Assembly (NCBI RefSeq): GCF_000321225.1
Contig: NW_004450396.1
Location: 3,832,616-3,896,615, forward strand
From: Odobenus rosmarus divergens
Lineage: Eukaryota; Chordata; Mammalia; Carnivora; Odobenidae
Length of the DNA: 64,000 nt
Reading direction: 5' to 3'
In this document: positions 23,940 through 34,150 of the stretch, piece by piece
Numbering within the stretch: position 1 is the stretch's first letter
Layout: each line of letters begins with the position of its first letter
Position numbers and translations under genes: made by a program
The notes under the pieces: model-generated
Told to the model about the DNA's origin: nothing
What the model saw: the letters and a program-made list of their open reading frames with translations, nothing else
The model's database searches: none

Positions 23940-24065
23940 TACCACAAGCCTGGCACTGTGATCAACATCCTGTTCTCTAACTTACAGGTGATATACAGCA
24001 AAAAAAAAAAAAAAAAAAGCTAATCTGGCCTAGAGTCTGAATCTACTGATCTACTCCAGAAGACT
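23940..24065 (-). repeat. MIR, antisense, broken by a poly(A) run
   Basis: The left part (ACAAGCCTGGCACTGTGATC, TAACTTACAGGTGATATACA) and right part (AGCTAATCTGGCCTAGAGTC, TGAATCTACTGATCTACTCC) fit antisense MIR. Between them the expected core bases are missing, replaced by a run of about 20 A at 24000-24018. Confidence 0.5.
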
Positions 24066-24319
24066 TGGTGTTTAAACAGACTAGGAGAAAGGGGTAGAGG
24101 GAACCAGAGTCCTTAGGGCACAGAAACAAAGGGATGAATTCCAGAAATTATTAGATGTCTTTGACTGGCCTCAGCAGGATGGCCATTCTAGAACAGCTGA
24201 CATTCCACCTGTCTGCCATTATATGGCCTGCTTACCTGTACAAAATAGGGCCCCAAAACACTCAATCAAGTCTGACCAGCATATTTCTCAAGGGTAACCT
24301 GGAAGGGGATTGTAGTATC

Positions 24320-24531
24320 TCAGCTATCTGCAAACTATAGATTTTATAGACTACCACCTGATTTTATAAATAAATTTTATACGAATACAACCACACCCAC
24401 CATTTACATATTCTCTATGGCTGCTTTTGTTCTATAACATCAGAACTCAGTAGTTGCCAGAAAGAAAGTATGGCCCATGAACCCTACGATATTTATTATC
24501 TGGCTCTTTTTGGAAAGTTTGCCAACCCCTG
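24320..24531. mobile_element. hAT-Charlie-type MITE fossil
   Basis: The left end resembles CAGCTATCTGCAAACTATAG and the right end is AGTTTGCCAACCCCTG, a decayed pair of inverted ends. Internal landmarks are ATTTACATATTCTCTATGGC, TGCTTTTGTTCTATAAC, GTATGGCCCATGAACCCTAC and ATATTTATTATCTGGCTC. They match the common mammalian hAT MITE whose end reads TTTGCTGACCCCTG. I do not give a subfamily name. Confidence 0.7.
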
Positions 24532-24539
24532 CAATGGCT

Positions 24540-26100
24540 GATAGACTATGTGAACCAAGTTTATGAAATGTTAGGAAGGCGTTCTCAAGTACATCATGGC
24601 CCTTCAGACCAGGAGGTCCTATGCCAAACATTAGGCATTGAAGACTCTCAAGGGCAAGCAACCTCACAAGCCCCATGTTTGCTTTAAGAGATGGAGCACA
24701 TGATGACCCCCCTCCATGAGCACTCACATATTTGTGGAAGGCATCAATATCGGACTCAGAAGAGTATATCCACTTAGCAGAAAATCCAGCCAGAGTACTA
24801 GTGTCATTTCACAATAGCACTTGGGACAACCAGTCAATTTTTCTCCCTCTACAACTAGAAATGCCTTCCTATGAGGGACATGCTTGACCAGCATACCCTG
24901 GTATGATTGTTTCAGTGAGGGTGGAAGTTGCCTGGAGACAGAAGCATCATTGATGACAGAAGGCAAGGATATGGTTCTCCACAAGATAGCCGGGTCATTG
25001 GAGGGATCAGACAGAAGCATGGGCTGCTCGTGATTAAATCCTGCAACATAGTCTCCCCACAGACCACTGGTTTCCTCACACAGGAGGTAATGGGGTCCAT
25101 GGCTACCAGCAGGTAGAAACAAAGTCTGACCAGACTTTGGTCAGTGATGCCCCTATTGTTTCAATGCAATGGGACACACCTCTTCCTGAGACTAAGAACT
25201 GGGGTATGACCAGGGCAGGAACCATGGAAGTGGGAGAAACTCCAAGGGCTAAGCAATGAAAAAGGGACCCTTACCCAGCAGAGACTGGCCACCCAGCACG
25301 GCAAGGGGTCCCTATTTCGGGTGTCAGAAGACTGCAGGCACTTGTAGCCAGCAAGAAAACCCTTGTAAGAGGAGAAGGAGCAGGGAATCACCATGCCAGG
25401 AGGGAGAAAGGGGGTCAAGAAAAAGGGGTCATCACGTTCTCATTATGTGAGCTTTGGAAAAGCTGGAAAGAAGGGGGCATTGGGCCACTCCCTCCAAAGT
25501 TTTCAGGAGGTCTTCCCAGGGCTTTACTTGTGGTCCCAGTTTGCATTCTATTTTTATTTCAAGGCTTCATGCCATGGTAATGCATCTGTGCACCCCTGAT
25601 GGAGCCTGTGGCTGGTATGGTTAGCCATCTCTTGTCAAGGTGAGCCATGGCATTTTGTAGTCTTGGAAGCAGTTGGCTGCCCTGTAACTGTTAGGTGCTG
25701 GTAAGCCCCTGGCAGCATGAGTTCTATCTTCCTCTCTGGCTCAAGCACAGAAGGGTGGGGACCACACGCCTTGGGTTCCCTTGAGCTTAGAGTACTCAGC
25801 TACAAGCAGAACCAGCCAGGTTGAAGGGACTCCAGGCAAGGAATGCTACAGCAGCCGCCACAGCCCCAGGCAGTAAATTATGATAAATTCACACAACTGG
25901 TGATTCAGGGATTGAACGTCTGAACTCCCCTCCTGGACAAGCAAGAGTCCAGCTTGCCAGACACAGGCTATGTAGGGCCAGGAGTGACTTGGTGCTGACC
26001 CACAAATCATAGAGCTAAGGAAGACCAGGGCAAACCAAACACCAAGCAGGCAGTCCATCTGAAACAGCAATTGAAATGGCCGAGGTAGAAACGTGATCCT
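24540..26100 (-). mobile_element. Possible ancient retroviral internal region, broken
   Basis: This 1.5-kb block is less AT-rich than its surroundings. It carries fairly long open stretches on the minus strand, at 24440-24727 and 24724-25122 (132 codons). The phrasing recalls the internal part of an old ERVL/MaLR-type element in antisense, but I cannot place a gag or pol motif and no LTR pair is visible. There is no intact gene and no continuous reading frame across it. It could equally be unique sequence with chance open frames. Confidence 0.25.
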
Positions 26101-27534
26101 TAAACATTCAAGGCAAGAGGTTAGAAATCAGACACCAGATGCTGCAAGATAGAGCTAGGAGAGCCTTCCAACCTCTGGGGCATACCTGTGGCCTTCTCCA
26201 TAGGTAAATGGGCAGGCTCTTAGGGGCAGAGCAAGCCAGATATCTGGGTGAATCATGATCTGCTAATCCTACCTGATGTCCTGGGTGTTAGTGAGTAGTA
26301 AAACTAGTTTCCAGGAGAGGCTGTTATGTGATTTTGGAGAAAGTTCTGGACGGTGAATTGGGCTATGTGAGACCTTTCCATACTTACCAGGGACTCTGCA
26401 TGTCTCACTAAACAAAGAACTTCTGAACCCCGTCTTCATGGTCTCTGACACAGAGATTCAGCCTCATGGGGAAGCTTCACAGAAGATGCAGTTAAGAGTG
26501 TCTAAAGGTCAGCTGGAGTGAGCTGCTTGGAGACATACTTTTTATCACTGAGCTGTAAGGTTTTATATGTACATCCAAGGTTCAGATTCTGTTGGTGAAA
26601 GATTCAACATACTTTCTTTGCAAAAGGAGTCAGAAAACCTCCCTCTTCCTGTGCCACTGATTAGGTCCCCCAGCTTCCAATCTGTGGTCTCTTCCAGGAC
26701 TAATATCCTGTGATTATTCATAAATCAATCTGTATGTTATGATGGAGCATGCTGGCAAAAGCCAGGCCCATATGGGCTTGTACAATTCCCCTAAAATCAA
26801 TTATTAATGAAGTCTTTGGCTGGCAGATGTTGTATACAAGGCTAGGTCTGGTGCCCACAATGTAATCTTCTGTTCTCATGAACAAATCAAGGCTATTGTG
26901 ATCAATAAAGCCTTGTTAAACATTAGTAAGGGAGTGGGCAAAATGGTGCAGAGTTAATAACCTATTGCCCATGCTACTGTTCTTCCCTTGATCCAAAATG
27001 CCCCTTTCTTCCTCTGTTGGATTGTGCTTATAGCACTTGCTTGCACTAAATATACACGTACCTCTAAAATTAGGCACTATTCATTTATTTATGTTAAAAT
27101 TCAAAGTTATTTCACACTGATTTCCTGAATAGGCTCCAGTTTTGTTACCAGAGTAATAATTAGGAGTTTAACCAGCTCAAGAAAACTGGAAAACTTGATG
27201 TTTTAGATGGAACCTACATGTTAACTAGAGTGTTCATTGGCTCATCGCGAAAGCAATTCGTTGAACAAGAGTATCGTGCATTTCGGTATCTGTTTAGTCA
27301 GCAAAATCATTGTCCACTAATGGAAAAAAAATTCTCTGGTTAGTCGGTCTGTATTCAGTCTCACAGACTGCTGAGGGTTAACTATGACCAGCCTTCTTAG
27401 TAGACTCTCATTCTTCAGGACTTCACAATCTGAATGTGTGGTTACTTGAATTCTGTTCAAGATGCAGGGTGAACTTAGTATATGCAAGTGTCCTGGTGAC
27501 AAAAAAAGTAGCCAACCAATAGAGAGAGGTTCCT
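26101..27534. other. Unassigned sequence
   Basis: No gene or repeat recognised. Confidence 0.45.
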
Positions 27535-27715
27535 TGTGTCAGGCCCTGGTCTAACAGCTCTACAGATATGCCTTGTTGAATCCTTACCACAACCCTATGA
27601 GATGCATTCTACTACCCCCTATCTTATACATGTGGAAATTGAGAAGTTAATATCTCCTAAATAGTAAACCCAGCCAGCCTAATTCGAGAGCCCCAGAACT
27701 TAGACAACGCCTTCC
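27535..27715 (-). repeat. MIR SINE, antisense
   Basis: TGTGTCAGGCCCTGGTCTAA, ATCCTTACCACAACCCTATG, AGATGCATTCTACTACCCCC and TGTGGAAATTGAGAAGTTAA follow antisense MIR. The Can-SINE at 27730 landed at its far end. Confidence 0.75.
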
Positions 27716-27729
27716 TAATGTACATTTTC

Positions 27730-27940
27730 TTTTTTCTTCTTCTTTTTTTTTTTTTAGATTTTATTTATTTACTTGACAGAGAGAGAGCAGGAGAGCACAC
27801 CTAGGGGGAGCAGCAGAGGGAGAGGGAGAAGCAAGCTCCTTGCTGAGCAGGAAGCCAGATGCGGGACTCAATCCCAGGACCCCGGGATCATGACCTGAGC
27901 CGAAGGCAGATGCTTAACCGACTGAGCCACCCAGGCACCC
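27730..27940 (-). mobile_element. Can-SINE, with 14-bp duplication
   Basis: Antisense SINE with poly(T) at left (AGATTTTATTTATTTACTTG) and head at right (CTGAGCCACCCAGGCACCC). TAATGTACATTTTC is perfectly duplicated at 27716-27729 and 27941-27954. Confidence 0.97.
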
Positions 27941-27954
27941 TAATGTACATTTTC

Positions 27955-30020
27955 CCTTTGTTTTTGTAGAGTGCCTATTATAAGCGAATCTTTACACATT
28001 TAGAGGCCCAGAGAATTTGTGTTATCTAACAGACTCAGACTATCTTTGTGCTGAAGTCTCCACATAGAGCATCCAGTCCAGTCGCCACCACACCCCCCCC
28101 CCAGGGGGAGCAGCCGCCCTCTCTCTGCTCACCCCCAAGGACAGGAACTCACTAGATCCTTCAGCACTTCCACTTCCAAGAGCTCAGATCATTAGAAAGG
28201 GCTTCCTTTCCTTAAGCTGAAATATACTGTTTTATAATTCTACCTGTTAGCCAGAACTCCACTCTCTGAAGCCACAGTGAAGACACGTAACTCCTTGCTC
28301 ACAGTACCCTTCAAATATTTACAAGAGCAGTTACGCACCATCCTAAATTCTATCCTTCCTGACCCCTTGCTCATCACTCAAGTGCCACTTTTTCGAGATC
28401 CAATTATCCTGGTCATTCTTCAATGGGCTTTCTAAGTTTGGGGCTAATCTCATTTGAAAGGTAGGGCCTACAAACAAAGACTCGCTGACCTTAGATGTCA
28501 GAAGGCCTGAAGGGGCCCCCAGGATTGCTGCACAACTATAGGAGGCTTCCCGATGTGCACTTTGAGGCCTGCCCTGCAAAACTGCTAGGCCCCTCCCCAC
28601 CCTCCTCCCCCTCCCCCCCACCCTCCTCGCTCACACCCAACGGTTAACCCACCTCCAGTCCAGAGGGAACCTTTCTTCATATTAAGCTCACATCAAATCA
28701 AACTTCCCCAATTGTATATTTTCTAAGCTATCTTTTTAAACACAATGTAGGATTTAATATTTATCACTAATGAATGGATCCTTCTATAAGCCCACAGAAA
28801 GAGATCAACAGAGACAAAGACAGAGTGATATTACTGTGTTCAGTCCACCCACAAATCGTTTCTATGGACAGTAAAAAATTCAAATGGCCTGTTAATTAGT
28901 TCACAGATATAATGAGATATTTTAGAAGGGGTAAAGCAAAAAATGCAGTGTTAACACAGAGCTAAGCTGGACCCTAAAATATAAAAAAGGCCAACCAAAG
29001 TGAAAGGTCTGGCAGCTTTCAGAGCCTGGGGCTATTTTCCTATATGGTTTCCCTTGTGGAAAAGTGATCAATTAGAGGCTATAATTTTAGACATTTGTTG
29101 ACACAAGAGTCAGCCCAAATGTCATAGAGGCCAACCTGAAGTTTGTGGTCTGTGGGGTCACTGTTTTGTCATATGTAACACTGTTTCCAAGAATAACAGG
29201 TTGAATGTGGGAAAACTCATTAATTGATCTGCTCATGTGAGCCAAAATTCTAACCAAAAAGCAAGGCAGAAAAGTAAGCTTATAGACAATAAAGTATTCC
29301 TCCATGACAGTAGCACCAATGAATTTACAACTCAAAAGGAAGAAAACAATTATTCATATTTTAGACAATTGTTCTTTATGTTTCATAAACTTTGTTTACA
29401 TAATTCATAGCTACATAATCAAGATCCCACACACAAACGACAATGGATTTTATCTGTGCATACCAAAGGGGTTTAAAATATTTGGAGTAGTGTATTTTAA
29501 GATGTGTTTTTTTTTCTTCCAAATCTTTTCATATTCTTTATGTCACAAAACAGATTTCAAGCTTAAAAATCAACAAAGAAAAAAAATGGAACATAGATTT
29601 TTAAATAATAAAGGATAAACTGCCTACTATTTAGAACAACAACCCCTTTCTCCTCTCCCCCTCCCCCTTTTTTTTGCTGCAGGATAGAACTTGCTTGTTG
29701 CAAAGCCAAGAGCTAACACTAAATTATGGTGTTAGTGGTTTTTATTAGATATTTTGAACTTTAGTGAGACAACATGAAATGTGAAAGATACATTACAGAA
29801 AAGATATTACATTGTGTAGACCATTCTAGGTATCAAAGGCATCTAGGTTTCTAGCTGACCTTAGGTGCCAGTAACTCCTACTTCCCCGAATAATAGGGAA
29901 ACTGAGTCAAATACAACTGCCTTTCCAAGGACATTTAAGAGGTTTGTGGAGAAATTATAATGTGAATCTATTATTTTCTGACACCTCATTGTCTTTCTTC
30001 AGGATATTTTGAATAAGGAG
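27955..30020. other. Unassigned sequence
   Basis: No gene recognised. Holds a C-run near 28090 and the C-rich tract at 28589-28627, listed separately. Confidence 0.45.
28589..28627 (-). other. Predicted G-quadruplex tract
   Basis: The minus strand carries six runs of three to seven G separated by one to three bases (plus strand CCCCTCCCCACCCTCCTCCC then CCTCCCCCCCACCCTCC). This meets the usual four-run G-quadruplex rule. No promoter or gene is visible beside it. Confidence 0.7.
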
Positions 30021-30249
30021 TTAGTAAAGCCTAACATTCCCTTGTTGAAATAATGACAGGAACAAGATCACAACCACCGCTGAGCTGATAATCAGGAATG
30101 AGTGGTGGGGCCGGAGAGAGGTAGCTTTTCCCATGTGTCCCACAGTGATATCGACTAAGGCATCAGTCTCCTTGGCAAAGATGGACAACCTCTGTTTTTT
30201 GTTTCCCTGGGGCACGAAGGCATCAGTATCTATGCCATCCCACCGGTCA
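30021..30249 (-). CDS. Exon-like ORF with a hydrophobic C-terminal segment
   Basis: Minus-strand open frame ending in TAA at 30021-30023. The last about 70 residues read ...DTDAFVPQGNKKQRLSIF..., then ...ETDALVDITVGHMG..., and a hydrophobic run FLIISSAVVVILFLSLF before the short tail QQGNVRLY. Third codon positions are rich in G and C although the flanks are AT-rich, which is how coding DNA behaves. A minus-strand AATAAA lies about 280 bp downstream (near 29739-29744). A pyrimidine tract precedes the frame on the minus strand, and GGCATAG just inside could be an acceptor, putting the exon's 5' end near 30229. It could be the last exon of a single-pass membrane protein or a retrocopy piece. 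I do not recognise the protein. Confidence 0.3.
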
Positions 30250-30480
30250 CAGTAATAAAAAGGAAGAAAAACGAGATTAGTACTTAACATATATGATTTA
30301 TTATAATCAATTTTAGTACAGTGCTCATAAATGTAGCTGGAAAAAAGGAAAACTGTCTTGCTATTATCTAGAGAATTTAATGATCGTCACATGGAGAAAA
30401 AGACATACTGAAAATTCATGGTATTTAACAAAAGGGATAGAAGCAGAGCACTTTTCCCTAGAATGGTCTGTCCGTGGGCA

Positions 30481-30514
30481 GAAGAAAAAAAGAAAGAAGG
30501 AAGGAAGGAAGGAA

Positions 30515-30568
<54 letters not shown>

Positions 30569-30577
30569 AGAAAGAAA

Positions 30578-30649
<72 letters not shown>

Positions 30650-30667
30650 AGAAAGAAAGAAAGAAAA
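30481..30667 (+). repeat. (GAAA)n / (GGAA)n purine tract
   Basis: About 187 bp of pure A+G on this strand. It starts with about five GGAA units, then long GAAA runs broken at intervals by GAAGAAA. It is open in several frames on both strands only because it is simple sequence. An (AT)n run follows at 30668-30684. Confidence 0.97.
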
Positions 30668-30989
30668 TTTATATATATATATATGGAAAACAGCACATAA
30701 CAGATAATACACATATATAAACAGACATAAACATATTATCAGGAAAACAGCAATGCATATATGTTTGTACTTTCTATTTAAGGTTATCCAGCTTTCTACT
30801 CTCTCTTGTTCTGTCAACCTTCCTTCAACATCTATACCTACTAACTCCGCCGGAGCATTTCATTTTAGATACATTTGAGTATCTGATCACTGCCTAAAGA
30901 CGCAAATCAGAAGTAGATTACAAATGCAGCTAGCAAAGCTCTTATTTCTAAAAAAAATAAATAAATTCGTGGACCCAAAAGTGGTAAAA

Positions 30990-31220
30990 ATATATATATA
31001 TGTGTGTGTGTGTGTGTCTGTGTGTGTCTCTCTGTGTGTGTGTGTGTCTCTGTGTGTGTCTGTGTGTGTGTGTCTCTGTGTGTGTGTCTCTGTGTGTGTG
31101 TCTCTGTGTGTGTCTGTGTGTGTGTGTGTCTCTGTGTGTGTGTCTCTGTGTGTCTCTGTGTGTGTGTGTCTGTGTGTGTGTCTGTGTGTGTGTGTCTCTG
31201 TGTGTGTGTGTGTGTGTGTC
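30990..31220 (+). repeat. Compound (TA)n-(TG)n-(TCTG)n microsatellite
   Basis: About 12 bp of TA, then about 220 bp of TG runs split by TC or TCTC at short, near-regular spacings, giving units such as TGTGTGTCTCTG. All overlapping open frames here are simple-sequence artefacts. Confidence 0.97.
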
Positions 31221-31429
31221 CTAGTCATCTCTTCATATTTAACAAATACATCTTGAGATGAGTGACCTATGAGAAGTTTTGTTTGCTGTCCAAATGATTT
31301 AGGGCCCAGGAAGGAATGCCGTCGGGGGAGTTTTTGGCAGGGGTTTCTGAGTCCAAAACACAAAAACACACAATGGGAGTTGGAAAATATCTGGAAAACT
31401 CAAAAACAACAGCTTGTGTTGATTCTCAG

Positions 31430-31515
31430 CTGACCCGTCACTCTTCAGCTCCCCGAGACGGAAGGCGGAAGGCAGCGAGGCCCCGTGGCCGGCTCCGGGT
31501 ACAGGTGGTTTCCTC
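31430..31515. promoter_or_regulatory. CpG cluster, possible regulatory element
   Basis: Roughly eight CpGs lie in under 90 bp (CCGAGACGGAAGGCGGAAGG, CAGCGAGGCCCCGTGGCCGG), in an otherwise CpG-poor region. It contains CGGAAG, the ETS-type core, twice (ACGGAAGG and GCGGAAGG). Too small for a CpG island; a promoter role is only a possibility. Confidence 0.25.
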
Positions 31516-31685
31516 TAAATCCACTGTTAAGGGGAACCTGGACCATGGCGGGTGAGATGTCTGTTTATCAGGAAACAGAAATCGGTGGCAGTAAAAGCGA
31601 TCTTATCTGCAATTAAGAGCAATAGGGCACAATATACCAGATTTACCAATTTGCGTCCGCTGACGTGATCTACATCTCCCAAGAT

Positions 31686-31713
31686 CGAAACAAACAGTAC
31701 GCGAAACAAACAG
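31686..31713 (+). repeat. Two copies of a 12-mer with forkhead-like core
   Basis: CGAAACAAACAG occurs at 31686-31697 and 31702-31713, 16 bp apart. Each contains ACAAACA, which fits the forkhead consensus RYAAAYA. Confidence 0.7.
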
Positions 31714-32429
31714 AACCGCTCAAAGAAACACCCTGTAATGCAGGACGGCAGCCACGCACTTAGAGTTAACAAAACATACTGCAGGAATTACTGACATTTA
31801 GACTAGTGATTTCAGAGATAATAAAGCTCCAGAGCTCTTTGGGAAATTGCACTGTAAGCCCAGTGCTAGAACAAATAAGGGTAGAGGTGCTGTGGTCGGC
31901 ATAGCAGAGAGCTGGCCCAGAACTCTGCCTGCTCAGGACTCTCCTGTTCCCAGCGGAGGCGTCGGGGGCCCTAAGAGGGAGGAACGTGGGTCAAAGAGCC
32001 ATTAATTTAGAGAGATTGACCTGGTCAAAAGGATAGTTGAAACGTATCCCTACAACATATGCAAAAAAAAAAGTTTTTTTTAAATAAAAGAAGGTTTTAA
32101 GGGAATGCTTTTATTCAATTAAGTGAGGACTTTAAAAAAACAATTCTTCAGCCTACCATTGTCTCTGGATCATTTATTACTCATGAAGAAATAACACCAC
32201 ACACCCCAAGCTCAGTTAATGGCACCAACCTTCAGTTTTCTTCCACATCTCTGTGCTGGGCCCACATTTCTTTGGCTACCCTGTTCTGTTTGTTCTACCC
32301 TGGAGTGTCTCCCAGACCCACCCTTTCTCCACTGACCCAGCAGCTGTCCCAACTCAGGCCCTCGTCAGTTCTCCCCCCAGATTCTAAGGTGCCCATTCTA
32401 CAAGCCAACAACATTGATCCCTCACTCAC

Positions 32430-32960
32430 CTGCTCACACTCCTCCTTGAGCACGCCGGTGTTTAGGGAGTCAAGCCCACACTGCTCGGAGTAGCCCAGAT
32501 CCGTCTGCACTGGACCCTGGCTGTCTCTCCAGGTCTCCCTCCGCTTGGAGAGAGCCTTCTCCCTCACTCCATGAACCCTTTGTATTCGTGCTCTTGCTGC
32601 TTCAAATGCCCTTCAGTCAAAGCATTTCCACAACCCCGAGTCATTCCCTTCCCTCCCTTATCTACTCGGCGTCTACACATCCTTCAAGACTCAGCTCCTA
32701 TGTCCTCTTGTAAAGTGTCCTCAAATGTAGTAGAAACTTCCTTCTTCATGCTATTTACACAGTACATAAAAACCCTTTCATAGCATATATCTCATTGTAT
32801 TTAATCCTCTATTAACCAGTTTGCTTCACTCCCCTACCCTGTGTAGCTCTTCAAGGATAGGAGCTATTTTTCTTCACCTTTTCATCCCAAGAGTTAAGCT
32901 GCGCCTTAGCAGCATTCAATACATGTTCAAAGGCTAAATGAATGAGGGAATGAATGAATA
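32430..32960 (+). repeat. L2 LINE 3' portion
   Basis: Sense L2: ATTCGTGCTCTTGCTGCTTC, AAATGCCCTTCAGTCAAAGC, CATCCTTCAAGACTCAGCTC, GATAGGAGCTATTTTTCTTC, then GCATTCAATACATGTTC and GAATGA units at the end. Confidence 0.85.
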
Positions 32961-33074
32961 CAGGTGCTGGAGAAATCCAGGCATGGAGTTTACCGGGTAA
33001 AAAGTCAAGACTTACATCAATTCACTTTAGTGCAGCTGATGGGTAAGTTCAGCCCTGACCCTGGTTCCACATTT

Positions 33075-33460
33075 GGTTCATTCATGTGCGTACGCCTTCA
33101 TTTAACAAACATTGGTTGAGTGCCTGCATGTTTCAGGTGCTGTACCAGGCCCAGGAGTTCCACAAATAAAATCTGCTTCCTACTCTCAAGGAATTTAGAG
33201 CCCAGAGGAGGTGCCAGATGGGTGAAACATCAGCACCATAAAGAGCCGTGGGAGCTACAGTGGGGAAGAGGCAGCAAGTTGGAGGCCGAAGAAGGGCACA
33301 TGTATCCCACCGGGGAGGCTTCCTTGTGGCAGTGCAGCCTGGGCAGCATCCTGAAAGGTAGCATGAGGACAAGTCAGAGGAAAGCGTAGCCAACCAAGGG
33401 AGACGGCTCGTGTCAACGCCATGCAGGTGAACAAGTGGGAGACAGTTAAGAGACATGGAC
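33075..33460 (-). repeat. L2 LINE 3' portion, antisense
   Basis: Begins TTCATTTAACAAACATTGGT and GAGTGCCTGCATGTTTCAGG, the antisense L2 3' end. It continues TACTCTCAAGGAATTTAGAG and GGGGAGGCTTCCTTGTGGCA. It lies back to back with the sense L2 ending at 32960. The open frames at 33120-33389 and 33133-33465 lie inside it. Confidence 0.8.
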
Positions 33461-33494
33461 ATCATTTAAGGAAAAATTATTACAAACCCAGGTA

Positions 33495-33690
33495 CTAGAA
33501 GTCAGGCCTGTATTCAAATTTCAATACGCTACCGATGTGACCTTGGGAACACTACTCCTGCTATAAAAGGGAAGTAATAATAGTATTCACCTGATAGGAG
33601 TGTTGTGAACATTAAGCACAGTTAAGTGAAAAGTAAGTGAAATAGTATTTGGAAGGTCCTTGGCACAGTATCTAGAACACGATGACAGTT
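33495..33690 (+). repeat. MIR SINE between two L2 pieces
   Basis: CAGGCCTGTATTCAAATTTC, CGATGTGACCTTGGGAACAC, ATAATAGTATTCACCTGATA and TCCTTGGCACAGTATCTAGA follow sense MIR. It separates two antisense L2 pieces that could be one interrupted element. Confidence 0.75.
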
Positions 33691-33699
33691 GATTGCAGG

Positions 33700-34150
33700 A
33701 ACTACAGCACAAAGGCATAGCCCAAGATGTGTCTACATTGGCAGGCCTGGCTCCCCTGCAGGAGCATCTACATCATGCCATGGAGAGTGGACTTCAATCT
33801 GTAGTCACTGATAGAGAGTCATAGAAGAACTTTAAGTAATAAAGTGCAAAATAATCAGATCTGCATTCCAAGCTCTCATCCTGTGTGAAGGACGTAGTTA
33901 CAAGTAGGACAGGATGATTGACAAGAGCTGGAGCGAGACAGCAGCTGGGGGATGGTGGGGCGAGGACAGACCATGCGGATGTTACAGATGTAGGATGGTG
34001 GGACTTGGTCCCCTGCTGTTGGGGACACAAAGGAGAAGGTTGAAGATGACCCTTCGATTTCCAGCAGAAGTGACTGAAGAGAGGAAACCCGTAGCCAAGA
34101 AAGGAAGCACAGGAAGCAGAACCAATTGGAGGGGAAATAAGAGTTTCATC
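33700..34150 (-). repeat. L2 LINE upstream portion, antisense
   Basis: AGAACTTTAAGTAATAAAGT, AAAATAATCAGATCTGCATT and GATGACCCTTCGATTTCCAG correspond to antisense L2 upstream of the 3' third. This continues the element at 33075-33460 on the other side of the MIR. Confidence 0.6.

Larger units (their letters stand above)
31221..32429. other. Unassigned sequence with a small CpG cluster
   Basis: No gene recognised. A CpG-bearing patch at 31430-31515 and a tandem 12-mer at 31686-31713 are listed separately. Confidence 0.45.

Noticed and set aside
24724..25122. 132-codon minus-strand frame as an intact gene
   Set aside because: No conserved motif, no continuation and no splice context. Kept only as part of a possible decayed repeat.
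30364..30817. Several open frames of 74-119 codons on both strands
   Set aside because: They are translations of the GAAA/GGAA tract (Lys/Glu/Arg or Phe/Leu/Ser runs).
30990..31220. CRISPR-like array from near-regular TGTGTGTC units
   Set aside because: Units have no distinct spacers and the DNA is mammalian; it is a compound microsatellite.
30887..31369. 160-codon minus-strand frame and overlapping plus-strand frames
   Set aside because: Dominated by His/Thr or Cys/Val runs from the TG/TC microsatellite.
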